A stretch of 64,000 nucleotides of DNA from Marsupella aquatica (Eukaryota; Marchantiophyta), in NCBI GenBank assembly GCA_973895155.1, contig OZ316893.1:26536001-26600000 (forward strand). The letters are read 5' to 3'. How positions within the stretch are numbered: the stretch's first letter is position 1; every line of letters starts with the position of its first letter. Positions 43,561-56,797 of this stretch are shown piece after piece. A program made the position numbers and the translations under genes. The notes under the pieces are model-generated. The model was not told where the DNA came from. It did no database searches and saw only the letters and a program-made list of their open reading frames with translations.

Positions 43561-46069
43561 GGCGGGCGTGCAGCAGGTTTCAACGGAGCGGGGCAGCGTT
43601 GCCCGTCAACAGTCAGCCGCTGACAGCAAGGGCCCGGGCAGGCGGGCAGGGCAGAATTCGGTCACACGGGCACGGGCAGGGCAGAATTCGGTCGCTCGAG
43701 CACGCGCGGGCAGGGCAGCGAAAAATGGGTGCCAGAGAGAAAGACAGCGACAGTCACTCTAGACCGCTACAGGGGCGATAGGAGTGACCTGGAATCGAAT
43801 ATGGGGCCAGCCCGAATCGCAAAAGAATCGCGACGAAGAATCAGAATCGCCCCATTGCGTTGGTTCCCCTTGAGCTGCTGCGCCTCCGCTTCCATTCGGT
43901 CTCTGAAGGCAGGAGGAGCCCTTTGCACGCCGACGACTTCGACTTTGGCTCGGTCGCCGGCTCGTGAGCTGCCTTCTTGCTGGATTCTGATTCGCTTTAT
44001 GGATTGGAATGAATGAAGCGCAATTTGTCGAAGCGAGAAAAAATGCAAAGCTCGCTCGAGCGAATCGTAGCGTATGTCAGAAATGGTGAGAGCGATACTG
44101 TAGAGAAAGAGCAGAGAGTGGAATGGGAGGAATGCTGAAAGCGATACCGTAGAGAAGGAGCGAGAGAGAGAGAGAGGGGTAAGAGGAGGAATCGAGTGGG
44201 TGACGAAATCGAGGGGAGCAGAGCATCAACGAGAAAGAGCGGACAGCCAAAGGCAAACCCGCCAACCGGTTTTGTTTGCATCTGTGATTGGAATCATTGT
44301 GAAGGTAAACACAACAAAACACGCCATTAGCGTGGTGAGGTGCTTCTCCGTGGATTTGTTAATCGATCACACGGGATCTCGGGTGGATTGGAGCGAGTTT
44401 GTGACGGGGGCTGGTGGTGTGATTGATTCTCAGGGACGACACATTTGAAGAGGAGAGGAAAAGAGAGAATAGAGCAGGCGGTGTCAGCTGAGCAAGGTGA
44501 GAGAAATATACCCGGAGAGGTGGGTTTGGTTTCTGTCAGCAAATGGGCTGTTCAATCTGCCTTTCATTTGAGGATTGACTCGATTGATTGGAGGGATGGA
44601 GACAATGCACCATAGCTGGGCGATGTTTTGAGAGTTCTTAGAATGGGGAGTTGACCGATTAGAAGCTTCAGAAGAGTAATGGAGGAGTGGAGACGGGAGG
44701 TGTCCGATCTAAGTTTGTCCCGAGGTGGGAAAGCCTGTCGGTGAGGTTTGAAAAGCTCGTTTCGACCCACTTGGTTGACTGTGCTGATTGAATTAGGACG
44801 GCACCTGCTCCATTGAAGGGAAATAGATACACCAAGCAGAGGACAATGCTCATTGAATAGATTCTGGAGAGAGGTGCAGAAGTCGGGAGCTCGAAAGGCT
44901 TTGGGTGTGGTCTACCTGGTCGTGGTGGTGGGGCTGTGTTTCTGTTATCGGTGGTGTCACCTTCAACCATATAGCTATCATAGCTGGAGCGTTCCTGTTG
45001 GTTGGTTAGCTACTCTGTGTGCTGCAGAAGCATGTAGGAGGGCCTATTCACCCACCTACCTACTCTTTAGAGCTAGCCGCCTGAGAATCCTTGGCTTCGT
45101 CTCCCAGCTTGGCGAGTGGAAATTCACCCACAAACCTCGAAAAATCTCTCAGCCGCCTCTCGCCTGCGTTGGTTTCCCTTTCAAGCATCTTAGATTTGCC
45201 GCTACTGTTCAACAGCGCGAACCAGCTCTAGGCTTCCGGTTCGGGAGCCTCTGACACTCTTGGGCATATCCAGTCCGGAGAGTTTGAACTGGAGTGTGCA
45301 TGTCGTCAGTGCTGCAGATCTACTGATCGAGCAAGCTCAATGGATGTTCAAGCAATAATCATGATGAGCCTGGAATGGAGAATGTGATGATGATGCGAGA
45401 GGTGAGTGTTGTGGAGAATGCGCTAGCTGCTATTTTGTGTTGAGAGTGAGTTTCTCATTGAAGGTGAGCAGGTTGCGTCGTGGACGAAAAATGGAGGAAA
45501 CAAGTGATGACCAGAGACAAAGTGAGTTGTAATGTTCACGACGAGGGCCTGTCATTATGTCGTGGAAATTTTAGTAGCCAAAGGAGTGTGCTCTCTGGGA
45601 ACGATGCCTCCCCTCTGCTCCAGCTTTAACCCCTCTGACTAATTAATGCATAGCAAGTAAGCAACAATAATGCAGTGGAACAATTGGTTACAAACTGAGA
45701 TGGTCTAAGCACAGCAGTCTCAGCAAGGTTTCAGTGGAGCGGTGATACTTGGATTATCCCCTTAACAGAGGCGCGCTGGAGGTGATTCTCGCAGTCGTCC
45801 AATGCAGATGGTTCACAGTAAGCTTGAGTCCTGAGCTGGAGATTACAGAGCCTAGATCAGACCCAAGTGGATAAAAATTTAGGGATGACTACGGGCGGTC
45901 AGATAATTCACAGGGGGCGTTCAAAGCAATGCAGGATTAGCACGCTGTGCCGACCTTTAAACATTATCGTCATCCGATAATTGTGTCTGTCGTTGTGGCG
46001 CGGGATGAAATGGCAAGACGGGTTGTAAGGAGAGCGAGACCACCCAGGTATATTTGGCAGAATCCTCCC
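43561..46069 (+). other. Region upstream of the LRR receptor kinase
   Basis: It contains a GGGC run (43553-43568), a 30 bp direct repeat with GGGCAGGGCAGAATTCGGTC at 43644 and 43674, and a GA microsatellite at 44160-44176. Several frames of about 80-130 codons are open but none is recognisable. Part of it is probably the promoter and 5' leader of the kinase. Confidence 0.45.
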
Positions 46070-49000
46070 ATGGCTGAGCGACGATCAACTCTCTGGCTCC
46101 TGCAACTGGGTTTTCTGATGACCACTGTGTGGATTAGCGAGGCCAGGACATTGACCTTCCCTGGTCCAGCTGCACCGCTTCTACTTCCGTCAGCGAATAC
46201 TGTTCCAGACGAAGCCGTAGCTTTGCTAGACCTCCGAATCTCGTTGAATTTGACAGTTGACGAGGAATGGCCCGAGCTCTCCGATCCCTGCGCGACTTGG
46301 AAAGGAGTGAGGTGTGAGGAGGGTCATGTGGTAGAAGTCATACTCTCTGGATTGAATGCTGCCACCTTGCCACATCAGGCACGGCCCGAATCATCATCCA
46401 TCGATGCTCTGCAGCAGCTCCCCCTCTTGAGGTCACTCAACGTCTCTGGTTTCAGCCTCTTGGGCCCGTTGCCAGTCTGGCTAGGTGGGCTAGTCTCCCT
46501 CGAAGTCATGGATTTTATGTCTGCCTCCTTGACCGGGTCTATTCCCAGTTCTATTGGACAGCTCTGTAATTTAAAGATACTGCGCCTTTCGAACAATAGT
46601 TTGACTGGAATCATTCCAGCCACCATAGGAGATTTGAAGAGGCTCACGTTACTTGACCTGTCTAGCAATAAGCTTGAAGGGTGGATCCCTGAAACACTTG
46701 GCGGCTTGGAGGGCTTGAAAGAGCTAAACCTCTCTGTGAATAGGCTGCAGGGAATGGTTCCTGGCCAGCTCGGTGCGCTGGCTGGTCTCCTGCGGCTCGG
46801 TCTCGGCAGGAACGACCTCGGGGGTCCTATCCCTTTCCAGCTGGGCACCCTGATGCATCTGGACCACCTCGATTTATCATCCAATTCGTTGGTGGGGAGT
46901 ATTCCGGCGGATTTGGGCAGACTCGTGCATTTGACAGTCTTGGACTTGTCGGATAATGGAATTACGGGTGCGATTCCGTCGGAGATCGCCAACTGTTCTC
47001 ACCTCCGAGTCCTTATCTTGAGCCACAACAGGTTGACTGGGACTCTACCCAAACCGCTCGGACAACTGCGGAACTTGACGACCTTAAATCTTTCCTCGAA
47101 CTGTCTTGCGGGGGGGTTATTTGTGGAGCTATCCAGCTTGATTCAATTACAGTCCATGAATCTCTCAAACAATTTGTTTTCGGGGGCAGTGCCAAATGCT
47201 ATCTCATGCTTAGAAAAGCTGGGTGTTCTGGACCTTTCTGGAAATCTTTTTTCAGGAGATTTACAGATGTTACTAAAGACCTTTGAATCGCGGAAGAGGT
47301 TGGTACTCATGACCAGGAATTGCTTTTCATCGCCTTATCCAATTGACCAACGGTCGCCTATGGACTGTGGCAATTTGTACACGGGAACAACATCTTCCTT
47401 TCCCACGAAGAGCATTCAGAGGATGCTGCTGCAGATCACCACCCCCGGTCCCACTAACCCATCTTCGGGTGATCGTAGTAACAACCACCTTGCACCAATT
47501 CTGGCAGGAGTGTTTGCAGTCGTAGCGCTCATCATCCTCGTGGCAATCGCTGTATTCTACGTTTTGCAGTACGAGAGAAAAGTAGAAACTAAGAGAAAGG
47601 AAAAACGGGCAGCAGATGTGCATAGGAGGTCAGCCGGGAGCAAGGCGGCTAAGAAGGCCTTGAATATCCCCAGCGGAAGGTCTATCAATGTCACCCGCTT
47701 GGGAGAGGAGTTTTCTTATGCACAGCTGCAGATGGCCACCGGGGGTTTCGATCTTTCCAACATGATCATGGCAGGTCATACTGGCGATTTATACAAGGGT
47801 GTCTTGAATGGCAATGCCCATGTCGTGGTGAAGAGAATCGACGTGGGACGGTTCAAAAAGGATGTGTACATATCGGAGCTCGAGTTTTTGGGTCGGGTTT
47901 CTCATTCACGGCTGGTTCCACTTCTGGGCTATTGCTTGGAGAGGGAAGACGAAAAGCTTCTTGTGTATCAGTACATGCCAAATGGTGACTTAGCTTACGC
48001 ACTGCACAAGAAAGAGAGTCCCAGCCGACCAGAGGATGTCTTGCAGTCTCTTGATTGGATCACTCGCCTCAAAATCGCCATTGGGGTTGCCGAAGGCCTC
48101 GTGTATCTGCACCATGAATGTTCACCTCCTCTCGTGCACAGGTATTGTTTTTCTGGGACTCCATCCGATCCTATAGATTACGATGGAGTAAGTGTTTCTG
48201 TACTTGCCAATGATGAGGGAAGTTTTAGTAGACTTATCATTGTATTGGTGGTTACAAATCGCATCTGAACACGGCAATCCTAATTTAAAGCACGGATACG
48301 CAGGGATGTCAAAGCTAGCAGCATTTTACTTGATGACAAGTTTGAGGTTCGACTTGGAAGTCTCTCTGACGCCCGTGTCCAGCAAGGGGAGCATCATTCT
48401 AACATCATTGGACGTTTCCTTCGATTGTCAAGGTATGCTTTCATTTCAAATGCTTGGTCTCTCTTCAGACTTAATTGTTGAGGTTTTCTCTCGAATGATT
48501 TAATCTATGCGATTCCTTCTCGGTTGGTCTTTGAAGGCAACTATTTAATGGGAATTACTGATCTTCGTTGTTTTGCGGTTGTGATGGCAACACAGGTCCT
48601 CAGACCAGCTTGACGCAGGTGAGTTCTAGTCCAGGATTCAATTTTTTTTCCTTAAAGGATAAGTTAGGATCTAGTCCTAACTTGCTGCTTGACAAGAGAC
48701 AGCGTTGGGTGCTTTTAAGATTTTATTTTAAATTTGTCTTATAATTCAGCAAGGTAGATATAATAGTATCTCTCAAGTGTGACGGTGATCCAGTACGAGG
48801 ATGACATCCTTCCAAGTGAATTACTGAGACTCAGTGTCAAAGTTCACGAATGAGGGTTCCGAGGTCTTAGCAGTTTGCTTTACTGACTTACAAGGAAATA
48901 TTGTCTGATTGACAGGTCTGCCGCCTGCCTCGTGTTCATACGATGTGTTTTGCTTAGGGAAAGTCCTATTGGAGCTTGTATCTGGAAAGCTAGGAATCAG

Positions 49001-49520
49001 TGGCTCCATTGACCCAGGTGCAGATGCTTGGCTAGACTGGGCCTTACCTCTGATTGACAACCATGATAGAGAGCCTCTCATGAAGCTGATGGATCCATCA
49101 CTCATTGTGGATGAAGATTTGATGGAAGAAGTGTGGGCCACCGCTATTGTAGCAAAGTCATGCCTCGAGCCCAAAGCTTCTAGGCGTCCAAACATGAAGC
49201 ACATCCTCAAGGCACTTGAGAACCCTCAAAAGGTTTTCAGGGATGATCATTCTGGGCCAATGAAGTCTCGCACCTCTTCGTATGGCTCATGGAACTCTGC
49301 CCTATTTGGTGGTTGGCGCCACTTCTCGTCAGACAGTGCAAGGTTTGGATTTCAAGGATCTTTGAGAGAGGAACATTCTTTTGAATTGCCTAGAGGACAA
49401 ACCCTTGGACCTGCAGAAGATCCCCGAAACCCTAGAAAACCAGGATCGAGAGAAATTGTCCCTGTTCCACTTTCTGGACCCAAAACTGGGACACAAGATT
49501 CTGATGAGACTGAGAGCTAG
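46070..49520 (+). CDS. Leucine-rich-repeat receptor-like kinase lacking the DFG motif, four exons
   Basis: CDS = join(46070..48141, 48304..48432, 48596..48618, 48916..49520), 942 residues. I chose ATG 46070 because a signal peptide follows (STLWLLQLGFLMTTVWISEA). An N-terminal cap with DPCATWKGVRC and about ten LRRs follow, then a single transmembrane helix at about residues 476-500 (ILAGVFAVVALIILVAIAVF) and a basic juxtamembrane part. The kinase domain starts near residue 548: a modified P-loop (AGHTGDLYKG), VVVKRIDV Lys, and HRDV at the exon 1/2 join. Where DFG is expected the protein has RLGSLSDA, so catalysis is doubtful. Overall it matches Arabidopsis At2g16250 closely, which also lacks DFG. 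Phases agree at all joins; exon 3 is only 23 nt. The Ser/Arg-rich C-terminal tail includes SWNSALFGGWRHFSSD. Confidence 0.93.
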
Positions 49521-50950
49521 AATGTAATGGCTATTCAGTCAGATGGACGTCCCCAGAGATCATCAGCACCGTTCTTCAGGCCGAAAGGGAGAACATCTAC
49601 ATTTGTGTAGGGCATTCGAAGCCTGGGTAGGGTTCACAGTTCCAGCCCAACTGTGTTGCAACTGATCCTCGCGGACTTTCACGGATGCACTCTCGGAGCT
49701 GGACAGAGAAACTTTCTGTGTGTGCAAGGGCCTGGCCTTAGACTGCTCTGGAGTCACAAGCAGTAAATTCAAGGGCTTGGTCCTCACTCACATTCATAGG
49801 GACAACATTGTGCTGGCCATTTCCTCGAAGCTGGTGGGTCCAGGACTAAGTTTAATTGATCAATGGTCTACCTCAAAGACTAGGTTGCCATGTATTTCAA
49901 GCCGATCTTGGTGAGTTCTAATTTCATTGCGACTTCACAATTTTTGCGCTGGAGAGGGAAGTCACTGTTGTATGGCATCTCCGCGGAATTCTCTTGCATT
50001 CAATCAGTTGTGGTGTAAATAATTGAAGCTGCTTGGACAAACTAAATCTGACCGCAAGGAGCCAAGGTCTGTGGACTTGGAAGCAGAGGTTGTCACAAGC
50101 ATGAGGTTAACGTCTCTTGTGTAGGTAGCTTATTCTTAGGCGTTTGTGCAACCTCAAGCAAGGAGCACAGGTTCTCTCTTTTGAGGTTCAAATGCCTGTC
50201 AGATAGTTCATTCTGAGGTTCTGATGCAACCCCATGGTAGCAAAAATGTTGTATCATATCGAAAAATTAATTCTCAGAATAAATTGATACTCCAGGACAT
50301 CTTTGGTGTGATTTGTGATTGGGAAAACCACATACTTATTCCATACCTGAATGTCCAGAGCTCTAATGGTGGTAAATTGTTACCTTGTGTGTTATCCTTA
50401 CGAATTCAAAAGTGCTCAAAGGCTGTTTCTGATGCCCTGAACATTTTAATGAGCAGTTGCAAGGCTGTAAATAACATCTTAGATCTGATTCTCTGCCCTT
50501 AGGTGGAAGACAGGTTACATGAGAATGATGTGGACGCATTCCATCAATGTTGACTGGATTAAAGTGGAATACAAATGTGTCTTGGACAACTTCCATCTAA
50601 TCAGTGGCTGTCCAGCATGTATGCTCACTGGTACAACGATTCGTCGTGGTGTTGTGGTCACTTTGATGCTTAGGCAATACACTGTGGCCATCTTCAATCC
50701 CCATAATCTGCCCAAGGATTTATCTTTTCATCTCCTCAATACTAATCTGAGGAGTCCTTTCTCTTCCCTTCGAAAGGGCTCCGTGAGATATTTTCAGAGT
50801 CGAAACCTGTGACCAAGCAAATCGCTGACATAAACATTGCCGTTCCAATCTGCATAAGGATGTCCAATTAGCATGATTGTAGTATGGAATCGTCGCTGAA
50901 TGTCTGGACTCGACTCAGGAGTAACCATCACCATTAGGGTCCTCATAACT
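49521..50950. other. Downstream flank of the receptor kinase
   Basis: It includes the kinase 3' untranslated region. Short open frames are present, none recognisable. Confidence 0.45.
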
Positions 50951-50953
50951 GCA

Positions 50954-51502
50954 CATCAAAATATGGCATATGCAATGTATGATATTGCTCCATACCATGA
51001 TAAACGTTTTCTTTAAATCAGTGACATCAAAATATGGCATATACCATCTATGATATTGCTCCATACCATGATACACGTCATTACCATGATACACGTCATT
51101 ATTTTCTTTGAAGTGCGCACCATTTTGATGTGTGATGTCATATCAAAATATGGCATATGCAATGTATAATATTGCTCCATACCATGATAAAAGTCTTTAT
51201 TTTCCTTAAATCAGTGACATCAAAATATGACATGTATCAAAATATGGCATATTCAATGTATGAAATTGCTCCATACCATGATACATAACACATCATTATT
51301 TTCTTTTAAATCAATGAGTGGGTACAGTATATTATCACATTTTGATGTTTGATTACTGGGCACCATTAGTAATATGGCATATACAATGTATGAAATTGCT
51401 CCATACCATGATACATAACACATCATTATTTTCTTCTAAAATCAATGAGTGGGCACAGTATATTATCACATTTTGATGTGAGATGACTGGGCACCATTAG
51501 TA
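50954..51502. repeat. Satellite-like array, about five copies of a 70-150 bp unit
   Basis: Each copy has CAAAATATGGCATAT..CAATGTATGA-ATTGCTCCATACCATGATA, followed by a variable tail with ATTATTTTCTTTAAATCA. The last two copies also share a longer tail (GTGGGCACAGTATATTATCACATTTTGATG), showing higher-order expansion. Confidence 0.9.
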
Positions 51503-52554
51503 CCCACTTCCCACAGGTCTTACTCAAGGCAAAGTGCATGTGTGTTGTGCTCTCCACCTCGCACAGGTCTCTCATATCAGATATTGAAGGAAGAATCCTG
51601 ACCCAATTGGACAGCTTTTATATGCATGCTCGTGCTTGTAAGGTCTACTGAGATTTATTCCATTGCCACTTTTTTGTAATTATTATTTTGTTACCTTTTT
51701 CACTACTTGTGAAGGAAAGTAAATTCAGTTAACTCGAAACTTTCTTTTGTCAAATACATACTTTGTCACTCTTTTTGGTTTAGTTACACCCTTCACCCTA
51801 ATTAGATTTATGTAAGAATTAGAGGTAGTGCCAAATTAGTGTTACTAACACTAAATTCAGTAAAAGTGATCTTGACTTCTACGCAACACTAATTTGTTGT
51901 ATATTCAAAATAGTTTTTTTTTCACTTTATTTGAAGCACTAGTAAAAAATGGTTGATCTTGAGTCCAAAATTACACTGATTCATGCACGTTGAATTAGAG
52001 TTATAGCAGAATTAGTATGAGTAACACTGATTATGATAAACAGTGTATAATATTTTTCATTTCTTTTCACTGGTTGTCAAGGAAACTAACTTAAGCTAAT
52101 TTGAAACAATCCCATGCTTGACATACGGCCTAGTTTTCACCATTACATGGTCATTTATGTACTGTACCATCATCGCACCACTCTATTGCACCACTCTTTC
52201 CAACTCTCAAAATTTTGTTGGGTCTTTCACTTTGCTCCCACCTCAACCCTCTCCACCCCCACCTGGTCGGCAGCCCGACTCCCTTTCCCTCCAAAGGGTG
52301 GGAGAGGGTGTTGAGGTTAAGTTGAGGACAGTCACAACTGTCTACCAATGAAATTGGCAGGATGTTCACTGTTGCATCCTTCAAAACTGAGCAGAGTACC
52401 TTTGCTTGGCAAGCAATAGGAAATGGTAAGAGGTATTTGCTTGAAGAGACCCCAAAATGAAAAGGGTTACTTGATAGGACCCCTGAAGGTTTGGGTACAT
52501 TGATTCAAGGTCTATCAAGGTTTCTTGTCACGCGAAAGAGGTCTGAACATTGAC
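51503..52554. other. Spacer, nothing recognised
   Basis: AT-rich, with words like TTAGTGTTA-CTAACACT that suggest old repeats. No gene is supported. Confidence 0.4.
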
Positions 52555-52557
52555 TGT

Positions 52558-52664
52558 GCCGGGGTCAGTGGTAGAGCAGAAGTCATTCTTTTAACCCACA
52601 TTCCACCGAGAAGTGGGGTTCAGACATAGCTTTTAACACTTAAAGAAAAGAAAAAATAAGATCA
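52558..52664 (+). repeat. tRNA-like segment with A-rich tail (possible SINE head or tRNA pseudogene)
   Basis: GGGGTCAGTGGTAGAGCA resembles an A box, and about 40 bp later GTGGGGTTCAGAC resembles a B box, followed by AAAGAAAAGAAAAAATA. Acceptor and anticodon stems do not pair properly, so it is not an intact tRNA gene. Confidence 0.4.
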
Positions 52665-53635
52665 TTCCACAGTGGACCGGGAGGGACACGGGCAGCGAGT
52701 GCTCAATGCAATTACCTGTTGTCCTGAATATAAATCTCAGATTAGATATATCAATGTTGTCCCAGTTACTAACCTTATGAGCAATTGGAATGAAATGTGT
52801 CAAAATTGCAAAAGTGTGATAAGCAGGAAGTAGGAAAGGTTTTGACATGTTCAACAGCTTCCTGGAAGACCGTTTCCCCTTAATAAAATATGATTTTTTG
52901 AGAGACAATGGATGAAAAGGAGCACAGGCATATCGATATGTTCTCCAGGTCTAGTAAAGCATCTACAACCCTTATTAAAAAGACTTATTGTATCTGGGCG
53001 TTGACTGAACCCATTAACTAAAATTTTAAAAGTCAGGTCTAACCCATTTGCTACAATGCTATTGGAGTTTCAGGTAGTGGGGATTTTTGTTTCTGGATCT
53101 GTATTTGGGAGACAATATATAGTTATGACTCTATATGGGGTTGGTTGTTGGGTCTACAAGATTGTAATCTACATTGGTGCAAGGTGTATTTCTAGCTTGG
53201 AGAAAAATAATAGAGTGAAGGCCAGGCTGAGTTTCATTTGACCATGACTACTAGTACCATAGAAACAATCGGGGGATAAATAACTATTGAAAATGTCTAT
53301 TCCTATGACAAGATTTTAGGTAGTGCCTAGGAGGAGACTGGGTATTTTAATATAATGGTAACTTGGTCTGCTATTACGAAGTACTTTCCCAGCCCACTTT
53401 TTTTTTTAAGAACGGGACAACGCCTGGAGAACTTTTCCAGCCCACCTGTTTTGGGAGGTAAAATTTGAGCACTGGGAGCCCATTAAATATTTTTCGGCAG
53501 TGGGAACCAGCTTATGACTATGGTACTCCTCACCCTACCCTCGTGCTGGGTGACACTACACAACAATGCATATCAGGTCCTTTCACTCTACCCTATGCAA
53601 AAGTTTTTGAGCCATGCTCAATTTGTTGGGAAAGA
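52665..53635. other. Spacer, nothing recognised
   Basis: No coding region or repeat can be supported. Confidence 0.4.
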
Positions 53636-53825
53636 AATAAAAATGTTTCACTTAGTATATGTGTAGAAATGATGAGCTATGCACAATGTACTACGAAAGA
53701 AATAAAACCATTTCACCTGGTATGTGTGTAGAAATGATGAGCCATGCAATGTGTTGTGAAAGTGAGAAAATTGTTTCACTTGATAAAGTGTAGAAATGAT
53801 GAGCCATGCACAATGGTATTCGGAA
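53636..53825. repeat. Three-copy tandem repeat, unit about 65 bp
   Basis: TTTCAC-T-GTAT-TGTGTAGAAATGATGAGC units start near 53646, 53711 and 53776, with small indels. Confidence 0.88.
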
Positions 53826-54450
53826 TTAATCCGTGGACCCCCATGTTCATCCAAGGAATGTTTGTGTGATTAAGTGAAATCAATTTTCATCAAGGCGGTA
53901 ACCAATGGTTTTGAGTCTCCCAATAGTGTTGGTGTGTGCTCGTACAAAAACAAATGCTCAAAAGATAGAGATCTATCAAACGGAAGGTTGAATGTGGAGG
54001 AATTGAGCTTTCTTATAGGTTTTGCTTACACATTGGAAAAATCATCTTTCAACCATTCTTGATTGATTGTTTCAAAGTTACATTGAGCATTACCGCCACA
54101 AGACAGACTAGAGCACAACACTCAGCTGTTGGCAAAAGAGCGCTTGTCAATTTGTTGGGAAGAACACACAAAACAAACGAGCCGTCACTTCAAACAAAGG
54201 ATTTGTAGTTATTTTTATTTAAGAAAGTTATGGTGTGAGGGGAAGACCAACAATTGTTTCTTTGACATAGAGGCTGCATTTGGCGTCAACCTGTGTTAGA
54301 GTGAGCTTTAGTTGAAGACTATCTAAGAAATGCGAACAATTCAAGCCGGGAAGCAAGCATTGTGGACAAGCGATGGTGACGTAATCAAAGAAATCAATTT
54401 ATAGCGGCTAAGTTTGTGACGGTGACGAGATTGTGATATTTCTTAATCGA
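53826..54450. other. Spacer, nothing recognised
   Basis: AT-rich intergenic sequence. Confidence 0.35.
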
Positions 54451-54960
54451 GAAAGGGTTTCCAATGAGCCTCAAATTGATAAATTTTGTCAAGTTTCATA
54501 TGAGTTTTTGAATATCTTTGCCTTTCCAATGAGTGTTAGTATAAATTTTTTTGATTATGAGTTCATGAATTCTTTTAGCTTTCTAACATTGAGTCTGACA
54601 TTTACAAATTTTATGTCAGATTTTGTCACGGTACTCAAGAGATCAGGAGGTGTTCAATCTTTTTAACTTTCTAATGTGTGACATTGAGATTATTTGTCAA
54701 GAAATAGAGAGATCATGAGTATCTAAATTTCTCTAGCTTTCCAATGAACCTAACATTGATAGATTTTGTCAAGTACTAAAGAGATGATGAGTTTTTAATT
54801 TTACTCTAGCTTTCCAATGAGTGACATTGAGAAATTTTATCAAGACATTACTAAAGAGATCACGAGTTTCTAAATCTTGATCTTGAATTTTCCAATGAAT
54901 CAAACATTGGCAAATTTTATCAATTACTAAGGAGATTTATTATTTAGTTTTACAATGTGA
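54451..54960. repeat. Degenerate tandem array, unit about 90 bp
   Basis: Variants of CTTTCCAATGAG..ACATTGA-AAATTTTGTCAAG..ACTAAAGAGATCATGAGTTTCTAAAT recur about five times with many changes. Confidence 0.75.
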
Positions 54961-56797
54961 AGCCAAATGGGTTTTAATTATGTACATTTCTATCAATTGA
55001 TTTTTTCAAACTTACAAACAATTAAAAAATACAAGCATTTTGATATAAAACACTAATATATCTTTGACAAACATCAAAATGGTAACTTTGTTTTACTAAA
55101 TGACATCTCTTCCTTTGTATTTTGGTTTTTTTACGTTTAATATTTACGGCATGGCGCCCCAAAAATTAAGTTGTTTTTGCCACAAACAAGAATGTGCACG
55201 TTTGTTATTGTTAAAAGTAGGATCATTCCTGTTTGTGGCTAGTTGTGATGATGTGGCGCAACCTCATGGCAGAGAATTTGCAAGAGACCCCTAATGGGGG
55301 TCCGTAAAGACATCAAAACGTTTCACTCCCTGGATGCAGATATGATGCTACCATACAAAGGAATGCTTATTTTAATGCAGTTGCTCATTTGGTTTGAATT
55401 GTTTTGAATAATTGAGCTATTTAGAAATCCTCTTGAAATTTTGAATTGCGCACTGTGAACAAGCCTTTGGGTGGTTTAGCTGTAGACAACCTCCTGAAAT
55501 TTTGAATTGCACGCTCAGTGTCAACAAGTACTACTGCATAGTAATGTCTGGGTAAGAAGGCATTAGGGGCCATAACACCACTAAAAGTGAGAGCTTTAGC
55601 TGTAGTTTTGAGTGCAATTATTGTTGATACTGGCATCAGAGGGCATTAATTCTCTTGGAGCCCTAACTAAGGGATTTTTATCAAAAGTAGAGGATAAGTT
55701 TCATACAATTAACTATGTTGCCCCTAAAGATGTTCCAATGATATTATCACTATTGTTTTTCTATTTACAGATACGCCACGGTTTTTGTATATGGTCACCC
55801 TGGTTACGTTGGTAAACTTGTTGTCCATATAGGAACCGTGACACATTTGTAAATACAAAAAGAACCGTGGCAATATTGTCAATTGGAACATCAAAAGTTG
55901 AAGTTTCATAATGCCACAGTCAAAATTTGGACTGATTGCTCATTCTTCTCTGTAAAGCACTAAAGCTTGCAAGGAAAAAAAATCCCCTATGGGCACTAAG
56001 GTACCAAACCTAGTTTCCTTGTTAGAGTGTCTTAAAGCTACATTGTTATGGGTGGTGGCCTTTGGCCATAAAGAAATGGTGATAACTTGTTCACTAGCCT
56101 CTAAAATAACTTAAGGCCACTGTGCGCACATGATCATTCTTTATGGCAAGCAGTTGCGTATTTTGAATGTTAGTCCATGACTTTTTATGTCTAGAACTTA
56201 AACCTTTGTATGTTCAAGGCTGTTGGTTTTAGGGCCTTTGGACAAATTCTTCCTACCATCCTATGTGGTCTACTTAAGAGTTTTACCAGGCTTTTTAGTT
56301 TTTTCTTATTAGGGCTTTAGTTCTTAGGCTTTGTTGAGAAATCTCATTTTGGCTCTTTGGTCTTCCTTGCTCTTTCTCCTTTTATGACCCTTTTATTGGG
56401 TCCCCTGCCTTTTCCACCTTTTTGCCCCTTTATTGGGCCCCCTCCTGCCTTTGCGATCCTATCTCCCTGTTTTGGCGCTTTTAGTTACTTGTGAGCGTTA
56501 CGTTTGTTTTAAGGTACATTGAGTTTTGACGTTTGAACCCAACCTTTCCTTAGTGGCAATATCTGCTAAGTATATTCCACCTTACTGAACTCCATTAGTT
56601 TGGCAAAAATTGCTAGGTTTTTTGTGGTCCAGTTGCCCCGTTAGCAGCGGACCCCATCAACCAGAATCTGACAGTTTTCCTTAAATCTTGGGAGATCTAG
56701 CAAGAATATTTTATTCTAAAAAATTAAAAAAGGAATATCAGACAGAGTGTCATTGGCTACCATGGCGAAAAGGGCAAAAACCTCGAAAACTACGCTG
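54961..56797. other. Spacer, with a repeat fragment near its right end
   Basis: The part 56216-56360 is related to 42826-42990, so it is a dispersed repeat fragment. No gene is supported. Confidence 0.45.

Noticed and set aside
44853-45254. 133-codon plus-strand frame with a hydrophobic segment upstream of the receptor kinase
   Set aside because: No homology is recognised, no convincing splice link to the kinase, and similar open frames occur by chance in this GC-moderate region.
52558-52632. Functional tRNA gene
   Set aside because: Acceptor and anticodon stems do not pair and the T-loop departs from consensus.
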